From: Pseudomonas putida NBRC 14164
GTDB taxonomy: Bacteria > Pseudomonadota > Gammaproteobacteria > Pseudomonadales > Pseudomonadaceae
Length of the DNA: 64,000 nt
Reading direction: 5' to 3'
Assembly: GCF_000412675.1 (NCBI RefSeq)
Contig: NC_021505.1
Coordinates: 62,001 to 126,000, forward strand
The notes beneath the pieces were generated by a model. The model had not been told where the DNA came from and did no database searches. It saw only the letters and a program-made list of their open reading frames with translations. Every line of letters begins with the position of its first letter. Position 1 is the stretch's first letter. A program made the translations under genes and the position numbers. Positions 37,823 through 46,713 of this stretch are shown piece by piece.

Positions 37823-37840
37823 GAGGCCGGTACAGGAATA

Positions 37841-38482
37841 TCAGGCTGGCTGACCCAGCTCCACACCCAGCTGTCGCGACAGGCAAGGCCAGCGCTTCCA
37901 CGCCTCGCCGGTTGCCGGGCTGCTCAGCTTTTCGCGATAAGCCTCCACCGATTCCACCGCAAAGCTTTCGTCATTGAGCATTTCGTCAACCGAGTGGTGC
38001 ACCACTTCATCTAGCTGGTTGGCAAAGCTCTCGCCAATCAGCTGGTGGGCAATCAGGTTGGCGACCGTGGTGTCGACCGGGATCAGCGGCTGCTGGAAGT
38101 GGCGGATGTACAGGTCATTCACCTCTTCCACCAGGCGGTGCGCCAGGTAGGCCTCATCCAGTAGGCAGTCCAGGCCTACATGCCCTTGCATCACGCTGGG
38201 CGGCTGCAGGAAGTAGGCCTCGGCAATTTTCAGTACAGGTTTGATCTGCGATTCGATCCCGGCTTCGCGGGCGACCGCGTGGGCGGCCTCCAGCAGTTCC
38301 GGAACCTGATCGATGTAGGCGCTGACGAAGCGCGCCAAAGTACCCTGGGCGTCCTGCTCAGGCAGTTGGATCGAGGGGTGCAGATGGGGCAGTTGCAGCT
38401 CGAGACGCTGTTTCAATTGGCCGGTCTGGCCTTCATGTTGATGGGCTTGGCTTACCTGCTCGCGTACAGCAGCGATGTTCAT
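37841..38482 (-). CDS. Conserved hypothetical protein upstream of the cox cluster
   Basis: A 213-residue soluble, acidic, mainly helical protein (LHPSIQLPEQDAQGTLARFV, then IGESFANQLDEVVHHSVDEM). No signal peptide, membrane segment or known motif. It corresponds by position to the hypothetical gene before coxB in other Pseudomonas (PA0104 in PAO1, recalled). A CTGGAG site precedes the ATG. It is divergent from coxB with a 368-bp gap; that gap holds a small hairpin at 38532-38546 but no feature I can name. Confidence 0.7.
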   Translation of the reverse strand: MNIAAVREQVSQAHQHEGQTGQLKQRLELQLPHLHPSIQLPEQDAQGTLARFVSAYIDQVPELLEAAHAVAREAGIESQIKPVLKIAEAYFLQPPSVMQGHVGLDCLLDEAYLAHRLVEEVNDLYIRHFQQPLIPVDTTVANLIAHQLIGESFANQLDEVVHHSVDEMLNDESFAVESVEAYREKLSSPATGEAWKRWPCLSRQLGVELGQPA

Positions 38483-38850
38483 GACAACTCCAGGGACATT
38501 ACGTTTCAAACGGAAGACACTAAATTAGCTCGGTATACAGAATACCTAAGACGCATTTGTTATAAGCGGCGCAAACGTGTGCGCTATCAGGTATATGGGA
38601 GTGCCATTATTGCGCCACACCCTATCAAGCGCGCGGTTTTCAGACCATTCAGTCATTTCGTGAAGTTCATTTCACAGGCTTCATTGCGTGCCATTGGTCG
38701 CTGTCTATACTCCCGTTGAACGTGATTCGTTGATGAGGCCCGACTGCTTTTGCAGGGGCTCGGTCGTCGAAGCCAGGCAGTCTTGACCGCCGTTCCCTCT
38801 TGCCGCAGGCCACGCCTCCGGGACAACAAGAATTAGAAGGGGAACCCGCA

Positions 38851-39978
38851 ATGATGCGACATCCACATGTCTGGATGGGCCTCCTGTTGTGGTCGGTTTT
38901 TGGTCAGGCCAACGCCGCCTGGACCGTGAACATGCACCCGGGGGCGACGGAGGTTTCCAACGCCGTCTTCGACCTGCACATGACCATCTTCTGGATCTGC
39001 GTGATCATCGGCGTAGTTGTATTCGGCGCGATGTTCTGGTCCATGGTCGTCCACCGCCGCTCCACTGGCCAGCAGGCCGCGCATTTCCACGAGCATACCT
39101 GGGTGGAAATCATGTGGACCGTAGTGCCCTTCCTGATTCTGGTGGTGATGGCCATCCCGGCCACCAAGACCCTGATCGACATCTACGACGCCAGCGAGTC
39201 GGACATCGACATCCAGGTCACCGGCTACCAGTGGAAGTGGCACTACAAATACCTGGGCCAGGATGTGGAGTTCTTCAGCAACCTGGCCACCCCCACCGAT
39301 CAGATTCACAACAAGGCCCCCAAGGACGAGCATTACCTGCTCGAAGTCGACCAGCCGCTGGTGCTGCCGGTGGGCGCCAAGGTGCGCTTCCTGGTGACTG
39401 CTGCCGACGTCATCCACTCCTGGTGGGTGCCGGCCTTCGCGGTCAAGCGCGACGCCATCCCCGGCTTTGTCAACGAAGCCTGGACCCGTATCGAAAAGCC
39501 CGGCATCTACCGCGGCCAATGCACCGAGCTGTGCGGCAAGGACCACGGCTTCATGCCGGTAGTGGTGGAGGTCAAGTCCAAGGCCGACTACGACACCTGG
39601 CTGGGCGAGCGCAAGGCTGAAGCCGCCAAGCTCAAGGAACTGACCAGCAAGGAGTGGACCCTGGAAGAGCTGGTGGAACGTGGCGACAAGGTCTACCACA
39701 CCACCTGCGTGGCCTGTCACCAGGCCGAAGGCCAGGGCCTGCCGCCGATGTTCCCGGCGCTCAAGGGCTCGAAGATCGCCACCGGGCCGAAGGAAGGCCA
39801 CCTGAGCATTGTCTTCCACGGCAAGCCCGGTACCGCCATGGCGGCGTTCGGCAAGCAGCTCTCGGAAGTCGACATTGCCGCCGTTGTCACCTACGAACGC
39901 AACGCCTGGGGCAACAACAAGGGCGACATGGTCACGCCGAAGGACGTGCTGGCGCTGAAGCAGGCAGAAGCCAAGTGA
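38851..39978 (+). CDS. coxB: Cytochrome c oxidase subunit II fused to cytochrome c (caa3 type)
   Basis: Electron-entry subunit of the aa3-type oxidase. The 375-residue precursor has a signal peptide, two transmembrane helices, a cupredoxin domain with the CuA ligand motif CTELCGKDHGFM (Cys224, Cys228, His232, Met235), and a C-terminal cytochrome c domain with CVACH (Cys286, heme ligand His290). The fused heme marks a caa3 oxidase. AAGGGG precedes the ATG. First gene of coxB-coxA-ctaG-coxC. Confidence 0.96.
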   Translation: MMRHPHVWMGLLLWSVFGQANAAWTVNMHPGATEVSNAVFDLHMTIFWICVIIGVVVFGAMFWSMVVHRRSTGQQAAHFHEHTWVEIMWTVVPFLILVVMAIPATKTLIDIYDASESDIDIQVTGYQWKWHYKYLGQDVEFFSNLATPTDQIHNKAPKDEHYLLEVDQPLVLPVGAKVRFLVTAADVIHSWWVPAFAVKRDAIPGFVNEAWTRIEKPGIYRGQCTELCGKDHGFMPVVVEVKSKADYDTWLGERKAEAAKLKELTSKEWTLEELVERGDKVYHTTCVACHQAEGQGLPPMFPALKGSKIATGPKEGHLSIVFHGKPGTAMAAFGKQLSEVDIAAVVTYERNAWGNNKGDMVTPKDVLALKQAEAK

Positions 39979-40021
39979 ACCGGGTTACTCGCGGCAATCA
40001 ATGGGTTGCAGGAGACAGGAC

Positions 40022-41611
40022 ATGAGCACAGTGATCGACGACCACGCCCACGGCCATGAGCACGCCCACGGCCCGGCCAAGGGCCTGATGCGCTGGGTAC
40101 TGACCACCAACCATAAAGACATCGGCACGATGTACCTGTGGTTCAGCTTCATCATGTTCCTGCTTGGCGGCTCGTTCGCCATGGTGATCCGCGCCGAGCT
40201 GTTCCAGCCTGGCCTGCAGATCGTGGAGCCAGCCTTCTTCAACCAGATGACCACCATGCACGGCCTGATCATGGTGTTTGGCGCGGTGATGCCGGCCTTC
40301 GTCGGCCTGGCCAACTGGATGATCCCGTTGATGATCGGCGCGCCTGACATGGCCCTGCCGCGCATGAACAACTTCAGCTTCTGGCTGCTGCCGGCAGCCT
40401 TCCTGCTGTTGGTCTCGACCCTGTTCAGCCCGGGTGGCGGGCCGAACTTCGGCTGGACCTTCTACGCCCCGCTGTCCACCACCTACGCCCCCGCCAGCGT
40501 CACCTTCTTCATCTTCGCCATCCACCTGATGGGTATCAGCTCGATCATGGGCGCGATCAACGTGATTGCCACCATCCTCAACCTGCGTGCGCCTGGCATG
40601 ACCCTGATGAAGATGCCGCTGTTTGTCTGGACCTGGCTGATCACGGCCTTTCTGCTGATTGCGGTGATGCCGGTGCTGGCCGGTGTGGTGACCATGATGC
40701 TGATGGACATTCACTTCGGCACCAGTTTCTTCAGCGCGGCCGGGGGCGGTGACCCGGTGCTGTTCCAGCACGTGTTCTGGTTCTTCGGCCACCCCGAGGT
40801 GTACATCATGATCCTGCCGGCCTTTGGTGCGGTCAGCTCGATCATCCCGGCGTTCTCGCGCAAGCCGCTGTTCGGCTACACCTCGATGGTGTACGCCACC
40901 GGCGCAATTGCCTTTCTGTCGTTCATCGTCTGGGCCCACCACATGTTCGTGGTCGGCATCCCGGTAGTCGGTGAGCTGTTCTTCATGTACGCCACCATGC
41001 TGATTGCCGTGCCCACCGGGGTGAAGGTGTTCAATTGGGTCAGCACCATGTGGGAAGGCTCGCTCACCTTCGAAACGCCGATGTTGTTCGCCATCGCCTT
41101 CGTCATCCTGTTTACCATCGGCGGCTTCTCCGGGCTGATGCTGGCCATCGCCCCGGCGGACTTCCAGTACCACGACACCTACTTCGTGGTGGCGCACTTC
41201 CACTACGTGCTGGTGCCCGGGGCAATCTTCGGCATCTTCGCCTCGGCGTACTACTGGCTGCCGAAATGGACCGGCCACATGTACGACGAAACCCTTGGCA
41301 AGCTGCACTTCTGGCTGTCGTTCATCGGCATGAACATGGCCTTCTTCCCCATGCACTTCGTAGGGCTGGCCGGCATGCCGCGGCGCATCCCGGACTACAA
41401 CCTGCAGTTCGCCGACTTCAACATGGTGTCGTCCATCGGCGCGTTCATGTTCGGCGCCACGCAGATCTTCTTCCTGTTCATCGTCATCAAGTGCATCCGC
41501 GGCGGGGCGCCGGCACCGGCCAAGCCCTGGGATGGCGCCGAAGGCCTGGAGTGGTCGATCCCCTCACCTGCGCCCTACCACACCTTCCAGACACCCCCGG
41601 AAGTGAAATAG
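40022..41611 (+). CDS. coxA: Cytochrome c oxidase subunit I
   Basis: Catalytic heme-copper subunit: binds heme a and the heme a3-CuB centre where O2 is reduced. The 529-residue, 12-helix protein has FFGHPEVYIMILPAFG with the cross-linked His-Tyr pair, and WAHHMFVVG with two CuB histidines, together with the HFHYVL heme ligands. A His-rich N terminus (HAHGHEHAHG) is unusual but common in Pseudomonas CoxA. CAGGAGACAGG precedes the ATG. Confidence 0.97.
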   Translation: MSTVIDDHAHGHEHAHGPAKGLMRWVLTTNHKDIGTMYLWFSFIMFLLGGSFAMVIRAELFQPGLQIVEPAFFNQMTTMHGLIMVFGAVMPAFVGLANWMIPLMIGAPDMALPRMNNFSFWLLPAAFLLLVSTLFSPGGGPNFGWTFYAPLSTTYAPASVTFFIFAIHLMGISSIMGAINVIATILNLRAPGMTLMKMPLFVWTWLITAFLLIAVMPVLAGVVTMMLMDIHFGTSFFSAAGGGDPVLFQHVFWFFGHPEVYIMILPAFGAVSSIIPAFSRKPLFGYTSMVYATGAIAFLSFIVWAHHMFVVGIPVVGELFFMYATMLIAVPTGVKVFNWVSTMWEGSLTFETPMLFAIAFVILFTIGGFSGLMLAIAPADFQYHDTYFVVAHFHYVLVPGAIFGIFASAYYWLPKWTGHMYDETLGKLHFWLSFIGMNMAFFPMHFVGLAGMPRRIPDYNLQFADFNMVSSIGAFMFGATQIFFLFIVIKCIRGGAPAPAKPWDGAEGLEWSIPSPAPYHTFQTPPEVK

Positions 41612-41621
41612 GAACCCCGCC

Positions 41622-42188
41622 ATGAACGGCCTGTCGCTGAAACGCCTGGTAACGCGCCTGCTGATGCTGACGGTGGTGATGTTCGCCTTCGGCTTCGCTC
41701 TGGTGCCGATCTACGACGTGATGTGCAAGGCCTTCGGCATCAACGGCAAGACCGGAGGGCAATACGAGGGCAGCCAGGTCAGTGACCCGTCGCGTTCGGT
41801 GCGGGTGCAGTTCATGTCGACCAATGCCAGCGACATGGTCTGGGACTTCTACTCCACGGCTGACCAACTGGAGGTCAACCCGGGGGCGGTGAACCAGATG
41901 ATCTTCGTCGCGCACAACCCGACCGACCGACCCATGAGCGCGCAGGCGATACCCAGCATCACCCCGGCCGAGGCCGCAGCGTACTTCCACAAGACCGAGT
42001 GCTTCTGCTTTACCCAGCAGGTGCTGCAGCCCGGCGAACGCATCGAGATGCCCGTGCGCTTCATCGTCGACCGCGACCTGCCGGCCAGCGTGAAGCACCT
42101 GACACTGGCCTACACCTTGTTCGACATCACCGCTCGCCACCCGCCGGTCGCGCATGTTGCGGCCCAGGACGTCCAGGGCGCCCGTTAA
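41622..42188 (+). CDS. ctaG: Cytochrome c oxidase assembly protein CtaG/Cox11
   Basis: Copper chaperone that delivers Cu to the CuB site of CoxA. The 188-residue protein has one N-terminal membrane helix and a periplasmic beta domain with the copper-binding CFCF motif (Cys127, Cys129) in KTECFCFTQQ. Its ATG is 10 bp from the coxA stop and overlaps the subunit order normal for aa3 clusters. Confidence 0.95.
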   Translation: MNGLSLKRLVTRLLMLTVVMFAFGFALVPIYDVMCKAFGINGKTGGQYEGSQVSDPSRSVRVQFMSTNASDMVWDFYSTADQLEVNPGAVNQMIFVAHNPTDRPMSAQAIPSITPAEAAAYFHKTECFCFTQQVLQPGERIEMPVRFIVDRDLPASVKHLTLAYTLFDITARHPPVAHVAAQDVQGAR

Positions 42189-42204
42189 GGGAAGGAGAAC
42201 AGCA

Positions 42205-43092
42205 ATGGCAAGTCATCAGCACTACTACGTACCGGCGCAGAGCAAGTGGCCGATCATTGCCACCATCGGCATGTTCATCACGGTGTTCGGCCTGGGCACC
42301 TGGTTCAACGACATGAAGGCTGGCCACCCGGAATCGCACGGGCCGCTGATCTTCTTCGTGGGTGCGTTGTTTCTGGCCTACATGCTGTTCGGCTGGTTTG
42401 GCGCAGTGGTCAAGGAGAGCCGGGCCGGGTTGTACAGCCCGCAACTGGACCGCTCGTTCCGCTGGGGCATGAGCTGGTTCATCTTTTCTGAAGTCATGTT
42501 CTTCCTGGCCTTCTTCGGTGCGCTGTTCTACGTGCGCGTCCTGGCAGGGCCGTGGCTGGGTGGCGACGGGGCCAAGGGTGTTGCACACATGCTGTGGCCC
42601 ACGTTCGAATTCACCTGGCCGCTGCTGCACACGCCCGACCCGAAGCTGTTCCCGCCGCCCAAGGAAGTGATCGACCCGTGGCACCTGCCGCTGATCAACA
42701 CCATCTTGCTGGTCAGTTCCAGTGTGACCATCACCATTGCCCACCACGCCCTGCGCCGTGATCACCGCGGGCCGCTGAAATTCTGGATGGCCCTGACCAT
42801 CCTGCTGGGGCTCAGCTTCATTGCATTGCAAGCCTTCGAGTATCACGAAGCCTATACCAAGCTCGGGCTGACGTTGGGGTCGGGGATCTATGGCGCGACG
42901 TTCTTCATGCTCACCGGGTTCCACGGTGCCCACGTGACCTTGGGCACGATCATCCTGATCGTGATGTTCGTGCGCATCTTGCGCGGGCATTTCAACCCCG
43001 AGAAACACTTCGGCTTCGAGGCAGCCAGCTGGTATTGGCACTTCGTCGACGTGGTGTGGGTGGGGTTGTTCATCTTTGTGTATGTGCTGTAG
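42205..43092 (+). CDS. coxC: Cytochrome c oxidase subunit III
   Basis: A 295-residue, seven-helix membrane subunit of the heme-copper oxidase, with the FSEVMFFLAFFGALFYVRVL block and the C-terminal WYWHFVDVVWVGLFIFVYVL segment characteristic of CoxC. AAGGAG is 6-7 nt before the ATG. Last gene of the structural operon; a REP pair follows, and the assembly genes resume after an opposite-strand gene. Confidence 0.96.
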   Translation: MASHQHYYVPAQSKWPIIATIGMFITVFGLGTWFNDMKAGHPESHGPLIFFVGALFLAYMLFGWFGAVVKESRAGLYSPQLDRSFRWGMSWFIFSEVMFFLAFFGALFYVRVLAGPWLGGDGAKGVAHMLWPTFEFTWPLLHTPDPKLFPPPKEVIDPWHLPLINTILLVSSSVTITIAHHALRRDHRGPLKFWMALTILLGLSFIALQAFEYHEAYTKLGLTLGSGIYGATFFMLTGFHGAHVTLGTIILIVMFVRILRGHFNPEKHFGFEAASWYWHFVDVVWVGLFIFVYVL

Positions 43093-43185
43093 GGCCAATC
43101 GCCGGCAAGCCAGCTCCCACAGGGTTACACAGGGCCTGTGGCCTATGCCGATTACTGTGGGAGCTGGCTTGCCGGCGATGAGGCC
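43093..43185. repeat. REP inverted pair
   Basis: A near-perfect pair: gccggcaagccagctcccac at the left and gtgggagctggcttgccggc at the right, between convergent coxC and the DUF2909 gene. Confidence 0.88.
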
Positions 43186-43203
43186 AGCAAAACGAGTGCA
43201 GTT

Positions 43204-43407
43204 TCAGAAGGGCGCGTGTGAAACCAGCTGACCGCTGAGCAAACCCCAGGCGACCAGGGCAATGGTCAGGGCCGCCAGGGTCACCCGCACGGTCAGAGCC
43301 TTCAGCAGACGCGTCGAGTTTTCGTCGTCCTTGACCAGAAACACCAGGCCACTGAACAGGCTGGCAATCGTGGCCAACAGCATCAGGACAATCGCGGCCT
43401 TGAGCAT
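43204..43407 (-). CDS. DUF2909 twin-transmembrane small protein
   Basis: A 67-residue protein that is almost entirely two membrane helices (MLKAAIVLMLLATIASLFSG and VTLAALTIALVAWGLL) joined by a charged loop KDDENSTRLLKA. This is the plan of DUF2909 proteins. GGGAG precedes the ATG. It lies on the opposite strand inside the oxidase cluster, which splits it into two transcription units. A role in oxidase biogenesis is suggested only by its location. Confidence 0.8.
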   Translation of the reverse strand: MLKAAIVLMLLATIASLFSGLVFLVKDDENSTRLLKALTVRVTLAALTIALVAWGLLSGQLVSHAPF

Positions 43408-43458
43408 GGCGCTACTCCCGGGGGATGCGGTGATGTGGATAAGTATAGCGAGGCGCCC

Positions 43459-44196
43459 GTGAGGCCGTTTCGCCCAGGCTGGGTACCGACCTTGGTGGTG
43501 CTTGCACTGCTGCCGGGGCTGGTTGCGCTCGGCTGCTGGCAACTCGGCCGCGCCGAGGAGAAGCGCGCGCTGTTGGCCACCTATGCCGAGCGGCGCATCG
43601 AGGCGCCGATCACCACCGCCCAGCTCGCATCACGCGACGACAATGCGTTTCGCCGCGTGCACCTGTACGGCCGCTTCGACGCCGAGCACAGCGTATTGCT
43701 GGACAACCGCATGCGCGATGGCCAGGCCGGTGTCGAACTCCTGCAACCCTTCCATGACCAAGCCAGTGGCCAGTGGCTGCTGATCAACCGCGGCTGGCTG
43801 CCATGGCCAGACCGCCGTGTGCCGGTGCATTTCGATACCCCTGCACACGCCTTGGCACTGGACGCTTCGGTGTATGTATCGCCGGGCAGCACGTTCCAGC
43901 TGCATCCCGACCCTGAAGGCGGCCAATGGCCGCACCTGCTCACTGCCGTTGATGCCGCGCAGCTATGGCCGGCGCTGGGCCGTGAAGGCTTTGCCCATGA
44001 GTTGCGCCTGGAGCCCGGCCCGGCGGCCTATCGCCTGGACTGGCCGGTTGTCGCCATGGGCCCGGAAAAACACCTGGGCTACGCCGTGCAGTGGTTTGCC
44101 CTGGCGGGTGCACTGGTTCTGCTTTACCTCTATTTCGGCTGGCACCACAACAAGGAGAAACGCCATGGCCACCGCCACTCCACTGGACGTGCCTGA
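43459..44196 (+). CDS. SURF1-family cytochrome oxidase assembly protein
   Basis: A 245-residue SURF1 homologue with N- and C-terminal membrane helices (TLVVLALLPGLVALGCWQL and LAGALVLLYLYFGW) and a periplasmic domain containing the LLINRGWLPW block. SURF1 proteins help heme a insertion into subunit I. The GTG at 43459 has GCGAGG upstream and gives the normal N terminus RPFRPGWVP; a GTG at 43435 would add eight residues. Its end overlaps the next gene by 32 nt. Confidence 0.9.
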   Translation: MRPFRPGWVPTLVVLALLPGLVALGCWQLGRAEEKRALLATYAERRIEAPITTAQLASRDDNAFRRVHLYGRFDAEHSVLLDNRMRDGQAGVELLQPFHDQASGQWLLINRGWLPWPDRRVPVHFDTPAHALALDASVYVSPGSTFQLHPDPEGGQWPHLLTAVDAAQLWPALGREGFAHELRLEPGPAAYRLDWPVVAMGPEKHLGYAVQWFALAGALVLLYLYFGWHHNKEKRHGHRHSTGRA

Positions 44197-44746
44197 ACGT
44201 AGCAAACCCAGAGCCCGCGGGCGTTTGCAGCTTTTGCTGATCCTGCTGGTAGTGCTCGGACCGATGATTTTGGCCACCAGCATGTACAAGCTGAAGTTCT
44301 GGGTGCCGGAGGGCCGCAGCTACCACGGCGATATGATCGGCAACGGTGAGAGCCGCACTGATATCGGCGTGTCAGGCGAGGACGAGCGTTGGCAATTGCT
44401 GGTCAGCGCCCCCGAAGCCTGTGCCGAGGACTGCCAGCGCCTGGTGTACCTCGCCCGGCAGATCCAGGTGGGCCTGGGCCGCGACACCAGCCGTGCCAGC
44501 CATGCACTGGCCACCGCCCAGCCGCTGAGCGCCGACTACCAGGCGCTGCTGGGCCGCGAGTATCCGCAGCTGCAACGCTACCCGCTGGATGCCCCGCGCT
44601 ACTTGCAGAAGGTGGGCGAGCCTGGCCCGCAACTGTGGATCGTCGACCCCCACGGCAACCTGGTGCTGCGTTACGACGGCAAGGCCAACGGCAAGCATGT
44701 GCTGGATGACCTGCGCCACCTGCTCAAGCTGTCCAACATCGGCTAG
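44165..44746 (+). CDS. Thioredoxin-fold-like protein of the oxidase cluster, no CXXC
   Basis: A 193-residue protein with one N-terminal membrane helix (about 19-38, LLLILLVVLGPMILATSMY) and a periplasmic-facing domain of SCO/thioredoxin-like outline (ERWQLLVSAPEACAEDCQRL, ending PQLWIVDPHGNLVLRYDGKA). The redox CXXC is missing; instead there is CAEDC, i.e. Cys-x3-Cys, the spacing of SCO copper sites. Overlaps SURF1 and is followed at 10 bp by ctaA. A copper or heme handling role is likely but unproven. Confidence 0.78.
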   Translation: MATATPLDVPERSKPRARGRLQLLLILLVVLGPMILATSMYKLKFWVPEGRSYHGDMIGNGESRTDIGVSGEDERWQLLVSAPEACAEDCQRLVYLARQIQVGLGRDTSRASHALATAQPLSADYQALLGREYPQLQRYPLDAPRYLQKVGEPGPQLWIVDPHGNLVLRYDGKANGKHVLDDLRHLLKLSNIG

Positions 44747-44755
44747 GAGCCTGCC

Positions 44756-45835
44756 ATGGCCAGACCTGGATTCCGCATTGCTGTGTTCGCCACCCTGTTG
44801 GCACTGCTGGTCGTCCTGCTGGGTGCCTACACCCGCCTGACCCACGCCGGCCTCGGCTGCCCCGACTGGCCGGGTTGCTATGGCTTCATCAGCGTGCCCA
44901 AGAGCGAGGCCCAGCTTGCCCATGCCGAGCTGCACTTCCCCGATCACCCGGTGGAAGAGGCCAAGGGCTGGGCGGAAATGGTCCATCGCTATTTCGCCGG
45001 TACCTTGGCCATGGTGATTGCCCTGCTCGCCTTCCAGGCGCTGCGTCGGCATGCCCGCGATGGCCAGCCTTACCGCCTGCCGGTGCTGTTGCTGGGTGTG
45101 GTGCTGGCCCAGGCGGCTTTCGGCATGTGGACGGTCACCCTGAAGCTGTGGCCGCAGGTGGTCACGGCGCATTTGCTGGGCGGCTTCACCACCCTGAGCT
45201 TGCTATTCCTGTTGTCACTGCGTCTATCCCGGGCCTTTGCGCCCTTGCCGAAACTGCCACTGAGCCTGCGGCGGATCGCTGCGCTGGCGCTGTTGGTGGT
45301 GGTCGGCCAGATCGCCCTGGGCGGCTGGGTCAGTGCCAACTATGCAGCGGTCGCCTGCATTGACCTGCCGACCTGTCACGGCCAGTGGTGGCCAGCGGCG
45401 GACTTCAGCAATGGCTTCCACCTGACCCAGCACGTCGGCCCCAATTACCTGGGCGGGCAACTGGACAGTGATGCCCGCACGGCCATCCACATCAGCCACC
45501 GCCTGGGCGCGCTACTGGTCACCTGCGTGCTGCTGATGCTCAGTTGGAAGCTGTACCGCTGTGGCCTCCCCGGTCTGGCGCGGCTGGTGCTGCTGGCGCT
45601 GGCCCTGCAAGTGGGCCTGGGCATCAGCAACGTGGTATTCCACCTGCCGCTGGCGGTAGCGGTTGCGCACAATGCCGGCGGGGCGCTGTTGCTGTTGAGC
45701 ATGGTGCTGGTGAACTACCGCATTCGAGTGGTCGACAAGGTTCGCGTGGGTGTCGGCCAAGGTTGGCGCCTGCGTCCGGTGGCCGGCGTGGGCATTTCCC
45801 ATCACATGAGGAACGACTCGTGGCGACGCTTCTGA
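44756..45835 (+). CDS. ctaA: Heme A synthase (COX15/CtaA)
   Basis: Oxidises the C8 methyl of heme O to form heme A for the aa3 oxidase. The 359-residue, eight-helix protein has the duplicated four-helix plan with conserved histidines in EMVHRYFAGT and HISHRLGALL, and the N-terminal YTRLTHAGLGCPDWPGCYGF extracellular loop with cysteines. The ctaB GTG begins inside its last codons, so the two heme-tailoring enzymes are coupled. Confidence 0.94.
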   Translation: MARPGFRIAVFATLLALLVVLLGAYTRLTHAGLGCPDWPGCYGFISVPKSEAQLAHAELHFPDHPVEEAKGWAEMVHRYFAGTLAMVIALLAFQALRRHARDGQPYRLPVLLLGVVLAQAAFGMWTVTLKLWPQVVTAHLLGGFTTLSLLFLLSLRLSRAFAPLPKLPLSLRRIAALALLVVVGQIALGGWVSANYAAVACIDLPTCHGQWWPAADFSNGFHLTQHVGPNYLGGQLDSDARTAIHISHRLGALLVTCVLLMLSWKLYRCGLPGLARLVLLALALQVGLGISNVVFHLPLAVAVAHNAGGALLLLSMVLVNYRIRVVDKVRVGVGQGWRLRPVAGVGISHHMRNDSWRRF

Positions 45836-46713
45836 GCGCACGACGGGCCAACTGGCGCGATTACCTGGAGCTGACCAAGCCCAAGGTGGTGGTACTGATG
45901 CTGATCACTTCGCTGGCCGGCATGTTCCTGGCCACACGGGCGGGGGTCGGCTGGAGCGTGCTGCTGTTCGGCAACCTGGGCATCGGCCTGTGCGCTGGCG
46001 CTGCGGCGGTGGTGAACCATGTGGTGGACCGGCGCATCGATGCGCTGATGGCCCGCACCCACAAGCGGCCGCTGGCCCAAGGCCGGGTCGAGCCGCTACC
46101 GGCCTTGCTGTTTGCACTGGCGTTGGCGCTGCTGGGCATGGCCCTGCTGCTGGCGTTCACCAACGCCCTCACCGCCTGGCTGACCCTGGCTTCGCTGCTG
46201 GGTTATGCGGTGCTCTACACCGGCTTTCTCAAGCGTGCCACGCCACAGAACATCGTCATCGGCGGCCTGGCCGGCGCCGCCCCGCCGTTGCTCGGCTGGG
46301 TGGCGGTAAGCGGCCATGTCAGCGCCGAACCTTTGCTGCTGGTGCTGATCATTTTCGCCTGGACCCCGCCGCACTTCTGGGCGCTGGCCATCCACCGCAA
46401 GGAAGAGTACGCCAAGGCCGATATCCCGATGCTGCCGGTGACCCATGGCGAGCGCTACACCAAGCTGCATATTTTGCTGTACACCCTGATTCTGCTGGCG
46501 GTGAGCCTGCTGCCCTATGCCATCCACATGAGCGGCCCACTGTACCTGGCTTGTGCCCTGGCCTTGGGGCTGCGCTTCCTGCAATGGGCCTGGGTGTTGT
46601 ACCGTGGCAGCCGGCCGCACGCGGCGATCGGCACCTTCAAGTACTCTATCGGCTACCTGTTCGCGCTGTTCATCGCGTTGCTCCTCGACCACTACCTGTT
46701 GCTGAACCTATGA
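45820..46713 (+). CDS. ctaB: Protoheme IX farnesyltransferase (heme O synthase)
   Basis: UbiA-type prenyltransferase that adds the farnesyl tail to heme B. The 297-residue protein has about nine helices and two Asp-rich motifs; the first is in VVNHVVDRRIDALMARTHKR. GTG start with GAGGAA 6 nt upstream; overlaps ctaA by 16 nt and the sco ATG by 4 nt. Belonging to the aa3 cluster distinguishes it from the CyoE of a bo3 operon, which would be encoded elsewhere. Confidence 0.94.
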   Translation: MATLLSARRANWRDYLELTKPKVVVLMLITSLAGMFLATRAGVGWSVLLFGNLGIGLCAGAAAVVNHVVDRRIDALMARTHKRPLAQGRVEPLPALLFALALALLGMALLLAFTNALTAWLTLASLLGYAVLYTGFLKRATPQNIVIGGLAGAAPPLLGWVAVSGHVSAEPLLLVLIIFAWTPPHFWALAIHRKEEYAKADIPMLPVTHGERYTKLHILLYTLILLAVSLLPYAIHMSGPLYLACALALGLRFLQWAWVLYRGSRPHAAIGTFKYSIGYLFALFIALLLDHYLLLNL

